DNA of 64,000 nucleotides, taken from contig QNQO01000226.1 of the NCBI GenBank assembly GCA_003290165.1, positions 744,001 through 808,000 of the forward strand. Reading direction: 5' to 3'. This document shows, in pieces, positions 35,301 to 48,230 of this stretch; position 1 is the stretch's first letter, and every line of letters begins with the position of its first letter. Both the position numbers and the translations under genes were made by a program. The DNA comes from Berberis thunbergii. Taxonomy: Eukaryota; Streptophyta; Magnoliopsida; Ranunculales; Berberidaceae. The notes under the pieces were generated by a model, which saw only the letters and a program-made list of their open reading frames with translations, was not told the DNA's origin and searched no databases.

Positions 35301-38300
35301 TGTCACGCCCCGATTTTCGAAGGAAACGAAAATCCCAAAATCCACTTAGGATTATCCGTTTCCCCCAAAACTCGGGACGTGAGAATTCAATAATAACAGA
35401 AACAAATAGCAGCATGAACTAAACATCTGAAACAAATAAAAAAATCTAACCCGGGGAAGACTGTCATGGCTAGGTCACTAGCGAAACTCCAGTAATGCAG
35501 CTCAAAATCTCTAAACCTGAAAGACTACTCGGCTACATTCCAAAAGGAATGTACCCAAGAAGCAAAAGCTCACTTGGGTCAGCAATGAAGCTGGTGTGAG
35601 AAATCTTCATCCCAAAAATCAATAATCCACACGTGATAACATCAAAATAAACAATCAACAATAAATAACCACACCAGGTAGTTCCTCCATGAGGCAAAGG
35701 TGTTATCATCCTAATAAATAAACATGCATTATTTATTACTAATAACTAAAGTTTATGAGTTGTCAATCCTCATAAATGCAACAACAATACAATTCACTCA
35801 TATTAGACTACCATTGAAATATTAAACAAACACATTTTCTTTCTACCTTTAGGAAGACATGTAGTTCTCATTCAAGGTTCGAATGAGCTGTTAGTTTCTT
35901 CCCTCAAGGCTAACCTAGTATAAGCTAAAATAATCTATACACAATTTCATGGCATGCTCAATTCAATTGTTTAATTTAATTATTTATTTTGTTTTCTAAT
36001 TCTTGGCTTCTTTTTCCACAATCGCACTCTCCTCCTGTGCCGAACACACCTCACCCAAGTGTGTCTCCCTTGCCATCGAAGCCACTCGGAGCGTACATGA
36101 CCCAAGTGGGGTGCCACCTCGAGTGTCATGTCATCTCACCCGAAGTTCGATCACTGACAAGCATTCTACACGTACAACCGAACTCACATGGAACGGTGCA
36201 CCGATATGCAAGCAAGTCTGCATACCCATAATAATATCACACGTATACAAGCAAGTCTGTATACAAAATTTTCATTTCTTTTCACATTTTTTTTTTCTGG
36301 AGTTGTGGAAAAAGAACATTTACCAAGTATTTTATTTGAGTCATTATTTTTCCAAATCAATTAACGTCACATCACATTCCCTTTACAAGAACTATATATA
36401 CATAAAACATTAGCAAGGTGATATTCACAACATGACAAAATCTATTTTGCCATCTCCTTCAGAAAAGAATGAAAAACAAGTGTGTCGCAAGCACAAACAT
36501 TCTTTTAACATGGTCACATACGCGTGACAAGAAAACAAGTTCCATTACTGGCTATACCTGACTATCCTTATGGAAATCCACATTTTCTTTTGAAAACCAC
36601 CTATCATGACCACGTCTATTGATTAGACAGTGACAATCAATATAGAACATACACTGTCAACATACATATCCATACCCATACCCATACCCATTTACTGTAT
36701 GACCTTTGTCCTCTTTACACTGTCCCCACACCAAGTAGTGAGATGCTCCTAATGGATATGATTGGTTTGTCAGTTCCACTTACATTCAGTTATCTACTTG
36801 GTAAAGGAACTTTTTAGGAGATTTTGACTAGTTCAAGAAAACCCAACAAAGAGAAATTTGTTAAAAACTGGAAGTTAGAGTTGTATAACAATGAGGTTCT
36901 CTGTGCAAGTCCAAGATAGGGAAAAATCCAAACTACTACACTCAAGTAAAGTTTATAGAGATGCCACAACAGAAATGCACATCAAAATCCAAATCCATCA
37001 AATACCATAAGCAACTCACCTAACTAATTGAATCCATTAAAATTTCAAGAAACTAAATGCACAAAGAAACAGATCCAACACATTCATTGTGAACTACTAA
37101 TCCTATATGGATTGATACAAAAACAAGAAAAACCCGTGGACACAATCCTCCTACAAGTAACTAAATTAACATCCCTGCATTAGGGTTTCCTTAGTCTTAC
37201 ACAAACCCTACCCGATCACATGCTTTTCTAATGATAATGATGACCTAGAAAACCCCGAATGCCTTGACAATTGCCTAAAGTCAATGTGAACTACAATGGG
37301 TATCCATTCATTCACTCAAATCAATTAATTAAAGTAATCAAACCCCATCACCTTAATCTACCAAGTTAAGGGCAAAATCAGGAAGAAAGAAAAAATGAGG
37401 GTTTAATCAAAGTATGTTAAACACACAACACATAACTATCACAACCATCTCATAAAACAAACTGAAAGGGGTAAAAGAGAGCTCACATCCATGAAAATAA
37501 AAACCCCATCATCAAATCCTAAAAATACCTAATTCAGTCAAGAAACAAGGATTGCAAGATACAGGGAATAAGAAAACTCGCAGTAAAAGAGAAGGAATGA
37601 AGAAAACTCACTGAAATTGCAAATTGCAAATTGCAAAGGATTGCGCAGCCAACGCTATCGTCCCATCATCCCGGCATAAATCCACCACACCACCAAACAA
37701 ACACCAACACAAAACAGAGAGCTTCAAGAAGAAACGACAACAAGACTTACTTGCTAATGAGCTGAACTCTTGTTTTCTTTTTACTACATCCAAATGGCCA
37801 TCACTCTTCAACCAAACGACAAACACAAACCCCGCCCAATTTTAATCCATCCAAACCTCCCTAATCTCCCCCACATCAGATCCAATTGCTAACTCTGATT
37901 TCAACAACTTGAGCTGACCCTAAAAAAGACAAGTACCAGCCAAAGCTTGGAGATCGTTGTGATCAAACCACTGGATTCGTTCCAACAAACAGCAACTTCA
38001 AACTTCGGTAGAACCAAAGTCGCATTCAGCAAACGAGCAACACCAACACCATCACACAAATCATGTCCCATCTGATTGAGGCCACCATAGCAGTCCACTC
38101 TGATTTATCCATTACTCTGTTAAATGCCCTTCCAACCACCATTTACAAGGTCTCAACTCTACAATCCAAAGCACAGATTTGCAACCCACAGTTCCTTCTC
38201 AAGTTTCTGAATCAATGGCTCTTCATTTGATTTCTAAGGAAGGGACTCAAACCATCAGATGAGGAAACAGCGAGCACGGCGGCGGAGGCCTCTCCTCCAC

Positions 38301-38695
38301 CACCACAACCATCGCCGCCTCTCTCTATCGCATCTCTCTGCCAATCAGGCATAGCCCTTCCTTCATCTTCATCACCTCGCCAGACCTCTCTCTCGTCATG
38401 CACACAGTCGAAGCAGAGATCGTGAGGAGGAAGGAGGAAGAATTTGTGAAGAAGGGGAAAAAGGAGAAGGAAGGAGAAAAGAAAATGGAAGGAATAGGGT
38501 TTACTCTTTATAAGGTGGGTGGCTATTTGCCCCCATCGAACTTTCGAATACACCCCCTCTTTCACAAAATAAAAACCCTACTTATTAGTTTAATAAAAAT
38601 CCACAACCAAGCCCAAATACAATTGGGTAACAACCCATCAACGTTAGGGTTTACAAAAAAAAAATTTATATTTATTTAATTAGGCGGGTATTACA
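35301..38695 (-). mobile_element. Array LTR 2
   Basis: 3395 bp, nearly identical to LTR 3. It shares with it the variants gactgtcatgg, cactcaagtaaag, ccctaaaaaag, ggtctcaactc and ccccatcgaac. Confidence 0.85.
37901..38194 (-). pseudogene. O-fucosyltransferase fragment in LTR 2
   Basis: Same fragment as in LTR 1, with the open frame 37901-38098 unchanged at protein level. It differs by the ccctaaaaaag variant just outside the motif. Confidence 0.8.
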
Positions 38696-39364
38696 ATATA
38701 TACAACTCAAAAGAATCTCGTCCCGAGATTCGGTAGAAGAAGGTAAGTAGGAAATTAATTCTTAAATAAACAAACTACACATCACATGGTCAAACAAATA
38801 GCTCATATGTATGCCCATAACTTAATGAAGACAATCACACAAAAATATAAATATTTTCAGTAAGTACAAAAATTACGGGGTGCTACAATATACACAACTC
38901 AAAAGAATCTCGTCCCGAGATTCGGTAGAGGAAAGAAAGTTAAGCGAAATTTCAAAAATGCAACTTGTCAAACGAAAGAAGACTTTAAAATAAAAAATTT
39001 CAATTGAATTTTAGTTGCATAAATTTTTATTGTGATTAAAAAAAGTAGTGGTGTTACAATATATACAACTCAAAAGAATCTCGTCTCGAGATTCGCGAAA
39101 AGGGTTAACTAAAGATTCAAGATAACAAACTTACTACAAAAAACGACACGAGATAATGTCATCCACTATTGACATTAAAATAAGTTAGTCACAGAAATCT
39201 CATCTCGAGATTCACGAAGAAAAAGAAAAAAATACAAAAAGTTTGAGGTTCACCCTTGTCACTTTATCTCTAGGCAGTCACACTACTACTCTCCCATATC
39301 CACATTCCGAGGATCACCTAGACTCTACCCCAGCCTAGGCTAACCAAATGCTCTGATACCAAAA
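38696..39364 (-). mobile_element. Array internal region 2
   Basis: 669 bp, like internal region 1, with one hairpin changed to cgtctcgagattc near 39080. Primer site at 39350-39361. Confidence 0.8.
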
Positions 39365-42300
39365 TGTCACGCCCCGATTTTCGAAGGAAACGAAAATCCC
39401 AAAATCCACTTAGGATTATCCGTTTCCCCCAAAACTCGGGACGTGAGAATTCAATAATAACAGAAACAAATAGCAGCATGAACTAAACATCTGAAACAAA
39501 TAAAAAAATCTAACCCGGGGAAGACTGTCATGGCTAGGTCACTAGCGAAACTCCAGTAATGCAGCTCAAAATCTCTAAACCTGAAAGACTACTCGGCTAC
39601 ATTCCAAAAGGAATGTACCCAAGAAGCAAAAGCTCACTTGGGTCAGCAATGAAGCTGGTGTGAGAAATCTTCATCCCAAAAATCAATAATCCACACGTGA
39701 TAACATCAAAATAAACAATCAACAATAAATAACCACACCAGGTAGTTCCTCCATGAGGCAAAGGTGTTATCATCCTAATAAATAAACATGCATTATTTAT
39801 TACTAATAACTAAAGTTTATGAGTTGTCAATCCTCATAAATGCAACAACAATACAATTCACTCATATTAGACTACCATTGAAATATTAAACAAACACATT
39901 TTTCTTTCTACCTTTAGGAAGACATGTAGTTCTCATTCAAGGTTCGAATGAGCTGTTAGTTTCTTCCCTCAAGGCTAACCTAGTATAAGCTAAAATAATC
40001 TATACACAATTTCATGGCATGCTCAATTCAATTGTTTAATTTAATTATTTATTTTGTTTTCTAATTCTTGGCTTCTTTTTCCACAATCGCACTCTCCTCC
40101 TGTGCCGAACACACCTCACCCAAGTGTGTCTCCCTTGCCATCGAAGCCACTCGGAGCGTACATGACCCAAGTGGGGTGCCACCTCGAGTGTCATGTCATC
40201 TCACCCGAAGTTCGATCACTGACAAGCATTCTACACGTACAACCGAACTCACATGGAACGGTGCACCGATATGCAAGCAAGTCTGCATACCCATAATAAT
40301 ATCACACGTATAAAAGCAAGTCTGTATACAAAATTTTCATTTCTTTTCACATTTTTTTTTTTTCTGGAGTTGTGGAAAAAGAACATTTACCAAGTATTTT
40401 ATTTGAGTCATTATTTTTCCAAATCAATTAACGTCACATCACATTCCCTTTACAAGAACTATATATACATAAAACATTAGCAAGGTGATATTCACAACAT
40501 GACAAAATCTATTTTGCCATCTCCTTCAGAAAAGAATGAAAAACAAGTGTGTCGCAAGCACAAACATTCTTTTAACATGGTCACATACGCGTGACAAGAA
40601 AACAAGTTCCATTACTGGCTATACCTGACTATCCTTATGGAAATCCACATTTTCTTTTGAAAACCACCTATCATGACCACGTCTATTGATTAGACAGTGA
40701 CAATCAATATAGAACATACACTGTCAACATACATATCCATACCCATACCCATACCCATTTACTGTATGACCTTTGTCCTCTTTACACTGTCCCCACACCA
40801 AGTAGTGAGATGCTCCTAATGGATATGATTGGTTTATCAGTTCCACTTACATTCAGTTATCTACTTGGTAAAGGAACTTTTTAGGAGATTTTGACTAGTT
40901 CAAGAAAACCCAACAAAGAGAAATTTGTTAAAAACTGGAAGTTAGAGTTGTATAACAATGAGGTTCTCTGTGCAAGTCCAAGATAGGGAAAAATCCAAAC
41001 TACTACACTCAAGTAAAGTTTATAGAGATGCCACAACAGAAATGCACATCAAAATCCAAATCCATCAAATACCATAAGCAACTCACCTAACTAATTGAAT
41101 CCATTAAAATTTCAAGAAACTAAATGCACAAAGAAACAGATCCAACACATTCATTGTGAACTACTAATCCTATATGGATTGATACAAAAACAAGAAAAAC
41201 CCGTGGACACAATCCTCCTACAAGTAACTAAATTAACATCCCTGCATTAGGGTTTCCTTAGTCTTACACAAACCCTACCCGATCACATGCTTTTCTAATG
41301 ATAATGATGACCTAGAAAACCCCGAATGCCTTGACAATTGCCTAAAGTCAATGTGAACTACAATGGGTATCCATTCATTCACTCAAATCAATTAATTAAA
41401 GTAATCAAACCCCATCACCTTAATCTACCAAGTTAAGGGCAAAATCAGGAAGAAAGAAAAAATGAGGGTTTAATCAAAGTATGTTAAACACACAACACAT
41501 AACTATCACAACCATCTCATAAAACAAACTGAAAGGGGTAAAAGAGAGCTCACATCCATGAAAATAAAAACCCCATCATCAAATCCTAAAAATACCTAAT
41601 TCAGTCAAGAAACAAGGATTGCAAGATACAGGGAATAAGAAAACTCGCAGTAAAAGAGAAGGAATGAAGAAAACTCACTGAAATTGCAAATTGCAAATTG
41701 CAAAGGATTGCGCAGCCAACGCTATCGTCCCATCATCCCGGCATAAATCCACCACACCACCAAACAAACACCAACACAAAACAGAGAGCTTCAAGAAGAA
41801 ACGACAACAAGACTTACTTGCTAATGAGCTGAACTCTTGTTTTCTTTTTACTACATCCAAATGGCCATCACTCTTCAACCAAACGACAAACACAAACCCC
41901 GCCCAATTTTAATCCATCCAAACCTCCCTAATCTCCCCCACATCAGATCCAATTGCTAACTCTGATTTCAACAACTTGAGCTGACCCTAAAAAAGACAAG
42001 TACCAGCCAAAGCTTGGAGATCGTTGTGATCAAACCACTGGATTCGTTCCAACAAACAGCAACTTCAAACTTCGGTAGAACCAAAGTCGCATTCAGCAAA
42101 CGAGCAACACCAACACCATCACACAAATCATGTCCCATCTGATTGAGGCCACCATAGCAGTCCACTCTGATTTATCCATTACTCTGTTAAATGCCCTTCC
42201 AACCACCATTTACAAGGTCTCAACTCTACAATCCAAAGCACAGATTTGCAACCCACAGTTCCTTCTCAAGTTTCTGAATCAATGGCTCTTCATTTGATTT

Positions 42301-42762
42301 CTAAGGAAGGGACTCAAACCATCAGATGAGGAAACAGCGAGCACGGCGGCGGAGGCCTCTCCTCCACCACCACAACCATCGCCGCCTCTCTCTATCGCAT
42401 CTCTCTGCCAATCAGGCATAGCCCTTCCTTCATCTTCATCACCTCGCCAGACCTCTCTCTCGTCATGCACACAGTCGAAGCAGAGATCGTGAGGAGGAAG
42501 GAGGAAGAATTTGTGAAGAAGGGGAAAAAGGAGAAGGAAGGAGAAAAGAAAATGGAAGGAATAGGGTTTACTCTTTATAAGGTGGGTGGCTATTTGCCCC
42601 CATCGAACTTTCGAATACACCCCCTCTTTCACAAAATAAAAACCCTACTTATTAGTTTAATAAAAATCCACAACCAAGCCCAAATACAATTGGGTAACAA
42701 CCCATCAACGTTAGGGTTTACAAAAAAAAAATTTATATTTATTTAATTAGGCGGGTATTACA
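39365..42762 (-). mobile_element. Array LTR 3
   Basis: 3398 bp. It differs from LTR 2 by few changes, for example a T-run length near 40350 and tataaaagcaag near 40310. Confidence 0.85.
41968..42261 (-). pseudogene. O-fucosyltransferase fragment in LTR 3
   Basis: Same fragment. The 65-codon open frame 41968-42165 gives the same protein as in LTRs 1, 2 and 4. Confidence 0.8.
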
Positions 42763-43431
42763 ATATATACAACTCAAAAGAATCTCGTCCCGAGATTCGG
42801 TAGAAGAAGGTAAGTAGGAAATTAATTCTTAAATAAACAAACTACACATCACATGGTCAAACAAATAGCTCATATGTATGCCCATAACTTAATGAAGACA
42901 ATCACACAAAAATATAAATATTTTCAGTAAGTACAAAAATTACGGGGTGCTACAATATACACAACTCAAAAGAATCTCGTCCCGAGATTCGGTAGAGGAA
43001 AGAAAGTTAAGCGAAATTTCAAAAATGCAACTTGTCAAACGAAAGAAGACTTTAAAATAAAAATTTTCAATTGAATTTTAGTTGCATAAATTTTTATTGT
43101 GATTAAAAAAAGTAGTGGTGTTACAATATATACAACTCAAAAGAATCTCGTCCCGAGATTCGCGAAAAGGGTTAACTAAAGATTCAAGATAACAAACTTA
43201 CTACAAAAAACGACACGAGATAATGTCATCCACTATTGACATTAAAATAAGTTAGTCACAGAAATCTCATCTCGAGATTCACGAAGAAAAAGAAAAAAAT
43301 ACAAAAAGTTTGAGGTTCACCCTTGTCACTTTATCTCTAGGCAGTCACACTACTACTCTCCCATATCCACATTCCGAGGATCACCTAAACTCTACCCCAG
43401 CCTAGGCTAACCAAATGCTCTGATACCAAAA
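42763..43431 (-). mobile_element. Array internal region 3
   Basis: 669 bp, as above, with cacctaaactc where the other two have cacctagactc (near 43385). Primer site at 43417-43428. Confidence 0.8.
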
Positions 43432-46400
43432 TGTCACGCCCCGATTTTCGAAGGAAACGAAAATCCCAAAATCCACTTAGGATTATCCGTTTCCCCCAAA
43501 ACTCGGGACGTGAGAATTCAATAATAACAGAAACAAATAGCAGCATGAACTAAACATCTGAAACAAATAAAAAAATCTAACCCGGGGAAGACTGGCATGG
43601 CTAGGTCACTAGCGAAACTCCAGTAATGCAGCTCAAAATCTCTAAACCTGAAAGACTACTCGGCTACATTCCAAAATGAATGTACCCAAGAAGCAAAAGC
43701 TCACTTGGGTCAGCAATGAAGCTGGTGTGAGAAATCTTCATCCCAAAAATCAATAATCCACACGTGATAACATCAAAATAAACAATCAACAATAAATAAC
43801 CACACCAGGTAGTTCCTCCATGAGGCAAAGGTGTTATCATCCTAATAAATAAACATGCATTATTTATTACTAATAACTAAAGTTTATGAGTTGTCAATCC
43901 TCATAAATGCAACAACAATACAATTCACTCATATTAGACTACCATTGAAATATTAAACAAACACATTTTTCTTTCTACCTTTAGGAAGACATGTAGTTCT
44001 CATTCAAGGTTCGAATGAGCTGTTAGTTTCTTCCCTCAAGGCTAACCTAGTATAAGCTAAAATAATCTATACACAATTTCATGGCATGCTCAATTCAATT
44101 GTTTAATTTAATTATTTATTTTGTTTTCTAATTCTTGGCTTCTTTTTCCACAATCGCACTCTCCTCCTGTGCCGAACACACCTCACCCAAGTGTGTCTCC
44201 CTTGCCATCGAAGCCACTCGGAGCGTACATGACCCAAGTGGGGTGCCACCTCGAGTGTCATGTCATCTCACCCGAAGTTCGATCACTGACAAGCATTCTA
44301 CACGTACAACCGAACTCACATGGAACGGTGCACCGATATGCAAGCAAGTCTGCATACCCATAATAATATCACACGTATACAAGCAAGTCTGTATACAAAA
44401 TTTTCATTTCTTTTCACATTTTTTTTTTCTGGAGTTGTGGAAAAAGAACATTTACCAAGTATTTTATTTGAGTCATTATTTTTCCAAATCAATTAACGTC
44501 ACATCACATTCCCTTTACAAGAACTATATATACATAAAACATTAGCAAGGTGATATTCACAACATGACAAAATCTATTTTGCCATCTCCTTCAGAAAAGA
44601 ATGAAAAACAAGTGTGTCGCAAGCACAAACATTCTTTTAACATGGTCACATACGCGTGACAAGAAAACAAGTTCCATTACTGGCTATACCTGACTATCCT
44701 TATGGAAATCCACCTTTTCTTTTGAAAACCACCTATCATGACCACGTCTATTGATTAGACAGTGACAATCAATATAGAACATACACTGTCAACATACATA
44801 TCCATACCCATACCCATACCCATTTACTGTATGACCTTTGTCCTCTTTACACTGTCCCCACACCAAGTAGTGAGATGCTCCTAAGGGATATGATTGGTTT
44901 GTCAGTTCCACTTACATTCGGTTATCTACTTGGTAAAGGAACTTTTTAGGAGATTTTGACTAGTTCAAGAAAACCCAACAAAGAGAAATTTGTTAAAAAC
45001 TGGAAGTTAGAGTTGTATAACAATGAGGTTCTCTGTGCAAGTCCAAGATAGGGAAAAATCCAAACTACTACACTCCAGTAAAGTTTATAGAGATGCCACA
45101 ACAGAAATGCACATCAAAATCCAAATCCATCAAATACCATAAGCAACTCACCTAACTAATTGAATCCATTAAAATTTCAAGAAACTAAATGCACAAAGAA
45201 ACAGATCCAACACATTCATTGTGAACTACTAATCCTATATGGATTGATACAAAAACAAGAAAAACCCGTGGACACAATCCTCCTACAAGTAACTAAATTA
45301 ACATCCCTGCATTAGGGTTTCCTTAGTCTTACACAAACCCTACCCGATCACATGCTTTTCTAATGATAATGATGACCTAGAAAACCCCGAATGCCTTGAC
45401 AATTGCCTAAAGTCAATGTGAACTACAATGGGTATCCATTCATTCACTCAAATCAATTAATTAAAGTAATCAAACCCCATCACCTTAATCTACCAAGTTA
45501 AGGGCAAAATCAGGAAGAAAGAAAAAATGAGGGTTTAATCAAAGTATGTTAAACACACAACACATAACTATCACAACCATCTCATAAAACAAACTGAAAG
45601 GGGTAAAAGAGAGCTCACATCCATGAAAATAAAAACCCCATCATCAAATCCTAAAAATACCTAATTCAGTCAAGAAACAAGGATTGCAAGATACAGGGAA
45701 TAAGAAAACTCGCAGTAAAAGAGAAGGAATGAAGAAAACTCACTGAAATTGCAAATTGCAAATTGCAAAGGATTGCGCAGCCAACGCTATCGTCCCATCA
45801 TCCAGGCATAAATCCACCACACCACCAAACAAACACCAACACAAAACAGAGAGCTTCAAGAAGAAACGACAACAAGACTTACTTGCTAATGAGCTGAACT
45901 CTTGTTTTCTTTTTACTACATCCAAATGGCCATCACTCTTCAACCAAACGACAAACACAAACCCCGCCCAATTTTAATCCATCCAAACCTCCCTAATCTC
46001 CCCCACATCAGATCCAATTGCTAACTCTGATTTCAACAACTTGAGCTGACCCTGAAAAAGACAAGTACCAGCCAAAGCTTGGAGATCGTTGTGATCAAAC
46101 CACTGGATTCGTTCCAACAAACAGCAACTTCAAACTTCGGTAGAACCAAAGTCGCATTCAGCAAACGAGCAACACCAACACCATCACACAAATCATGTCC
46201 CATCTGATTGAGGCCACCATAGCAGTCCACTCTGATTTATCCATTACTCTGTTAAATGCCCTTCCAACCACCATTTACAAGGTCTCCACTCTACAATCCA
46301 AAGCACAGATTTGCAACCCACAGTTCCTTCTCAAGTTTCTGAATCAATGGCTCTTCATTTGATTTCTAAGGAAGGGACTCAAACCATCAGATGAGGAAAC

Positions 46401-46827
46401 AGCGAGCACGGCGGCGGAGGCCTCTCCTCCACCACCACAACCATCGCCGCCTCTCTCTATCGCATCTCTCTGCCAATCAGGCATAGCCCTTCCTTCATCT
46501 TCATCACCTCGCCAGACCTCTCTCTCGTCATGCACACAGTCGAAGCAGAGATCGTGAGGAGGAAGGAGGAAGAATTTGTGAAGAAGGGGAAAAAGGAGAA
46601 GGAAGGAGAAAAGAAAATGGAAGGAATAGGGTTTACTCTTTATAAGGTAGGTGGCTATTTGCCCCCACCGAACTTTCGAATACACCCCCTCTTTCACAAA
46701 ATAAAAACCCTACTTATTAGTTTAATAAAAATCCACAACCAAGCCCAAATACAATTGGGTAACAACCCATCAACGTTAGGGTTTACAAAAAAAAAATTTA
46801 TATTTATTTAATTAGGCGGGTATTACA
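43432..46827 (-). mobile_element. Array LTR 4
   Basis: 3396 bp. It carries the LTR 1-like state at the five positions that separate outer from inner LTRs, but otherwise groups with LTRs 2 and 3. Followed directly by the aaagg duplication. Confidence 0.85.
46033..46326 (-). pseudogene. O-fucosyltransferase fragment in LTR 4
   Basis: Same fragment; open frame 46033-46230. Confidence 0.8.
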
Positions 46828-46832
46828 AAAGG

Positions 46833-46967
46833 AGAGAAACATAGCAGTCTGTAAACATCAACTCCTTGTAATCAATGAGTATAAAGAATTTATATAGTCT
46901 AAAAGGACGAATTCAATTCACGTGTGTAAGAGAAGAAAAGCAAAAAACAGAGTCCATCTCTTTCAAC
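46833..46967. other. Right flank of the LTR array
   Basis: Unique-looking sequence that would join 31224 if the array were absent. No gene seen. Confidence 0.4.
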
Positions 46968-46970
46968 TAA

Positions 46971-47288
46971 GGGTGTGTTTGGTTGCATGGAATCCTATGT
47001 CATGGGAATTCATGAGGGGACCCCTATATTTTAGGCTAAATTGATATATCACTCCATATCCACTATTTGATTTTGTGATCAATGGTGAGAATGGATGTCC
47101 CACGGTGGGAATGGAAGTCCCATGAACGTGTCCCCCAAAGCATGTTATTCTCATATTCATGAGACTTCCATTCTCACCATTGATAACAAAATCAAATAGT
47201 GCATATGGAGTACCTCAAATTGGCCTAAAATATAGGGGTCCCCTCATGGATTCCCATGGCATAGGATTCCATGCAACCAAACACACCC
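46971..47288. mobile_element. Tourist-like (PIF/Harbinger) MITE
   Basis: 318 bp with ends gggtgtgtttggttgcatgg and its reverse complement, flanked by taa on both sides (46968-46970 and 47289-47291). It is nearly palindromic along its whole length. These ends and the 3-bp duplication are standard for Tourist elements. Confidence 0.9.
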
Positions 47289-47424
47289 TAAGGAATCTTT
47301 GAGTTAGATTAGATGGCATGTTTTTCCATTTCTCATTACAATGACTTTTCAAAGAAAAAAAAGTCTTTGTTGATTCTAGGATTTAATCATCCTCCCTTTA
47401 GACCCACACAAAATTTTTGCAGAC

Positions 47425-47640
47425 TCACAACCATGTCCACTTGATTTCATCACTATCCGCAATTTCTTCCAATGCTCTCAGCTTCCGGACTTCGACGATG
47501 CGAATGTATGATTCAAGGACTAGACCAGTCGAATCCCATAACCTCAAATCAAGCAATTTGTTCTTGGCCCCCTTGAATACATCTGAGTCATGTGGGTCGA
47601 ACGGCGAGTTTCAGACTAGTTGAATTTCGCTAGGGTGTAT
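47425..47640 (-). pseudogene. Unrecognised coding-like fragment
   Basis: On the minus strand 72 codons read with one in-frame stop: HPSEIQLV*NSPFDPHDSD, then VFKGAKNKLLDLRLWDSTG and RKLRALEEIADSDEIKWTWL before TGA. The charged, balanced composition differs from the flanking AT- and purine-rich DNA and looks like a piece of a real protein. I do not recognise the family. It lies between the two arms of the long inverted repeat, which makes a captured gene fragment likely. Confidence 0.45.
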
Positions 47641-47689
47641 GAATATCACATCTAGTTTTTAGGAAACAGATGAAGAAAAATGGGGTGGT

Positions 47690-48045
47690 GGAAGGAGGAA
47701 AAAGGAAGGAGGAATGAGGGAGGAGGAGGAAGGGGGATGCGAAATAAAGTAGGAAGAAGGGGAGGATGTGGAAGAAGAGGGAGGAGGAATAAGGAGTAAG
47801 AGGAGAAGCGGGAAGGGGTGGAAAGGAGGAGAAAGAAGGGGAACTATTTTTTTACAATCGTTAGATTGTCCTCGAGACGTGTGTATGATCTAATTTGGAC
47901 CCTTCGAGTTGTGATGTTGAAATACAAATATTTTTATCAATTGTTGGATTTTTCTCGAGATACGATTATGATTTCAGTTGAGCCATAGAATTTTCTTCGA
48001 GATGAGATGTTTGAGATACGAAACAGTCAATCTCCATTTCTTCCA
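47690..48045. repeat. Right arm of the long inverted repeat
   Basis: Reverse-complement match to 30640-31070. It begins with a purine-only stretch of ggagga-type repeats (47690-47840) and ends at cgaaacagtcaatctc. No ORF of note. Confidence 0.7.
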
Positions 48046-48056
48046 ATTACTTCAGG

Positions 48057-48230
48057 TTTTGCGAAAATCAGATTCTACGGTCATTCCAGGAGCCTAAGAG
48101 AGTCGAGTTGTCATTGTCGTTGGAAGAACAGAAGTTCTGCAGTCGATTTAGCAATCTTCCCCGAGTCTCAGTTGAAGATTTTCTTACTACTGATTTTAGA
48201 AATACCTTTGATTTGAGTAATTTGATTAAA
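48057..48230 (+). pseudogene. Fragment resembling the element A antisense ORF
   Basis: The plus strand reads EPKRVELSLSLEEQKFCSRF followed by SNLPRVSVEDFLTTDF. This parallels the element A aORF at about 5340-5460 (EQRFCERFLSLPHVALEDFL) with the same spacing from EP to EDFL. It starts just outside the right inverted arm. The identity of the shared domain is unknown to me. Confidence 0.4.

Larger units (their letters stand above)
31230..46827 (-). mobile_element. Tandem large-LTR element array: 4 LTRs, 3 internal regions
   Basis: Four near-identical LTRs of about 3.4 kb (starts 31230, 35301, 39365, 43432) alternate with three internal regions of about 670 bp. The 15,598-bp block is flanked once by aaagg (31225-31229 and 46828-46832), with TG...CA ends. 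Each internal region has a Met-tRNA primer site in minus orientation. No gag-pol is present, so the family is non-autonomous (LARD/TRIM-like, with unusually long LTRs for so short an interior). The single target duplication argues for one insertion that later grew by unequal recombination. Confidence 0.85.
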
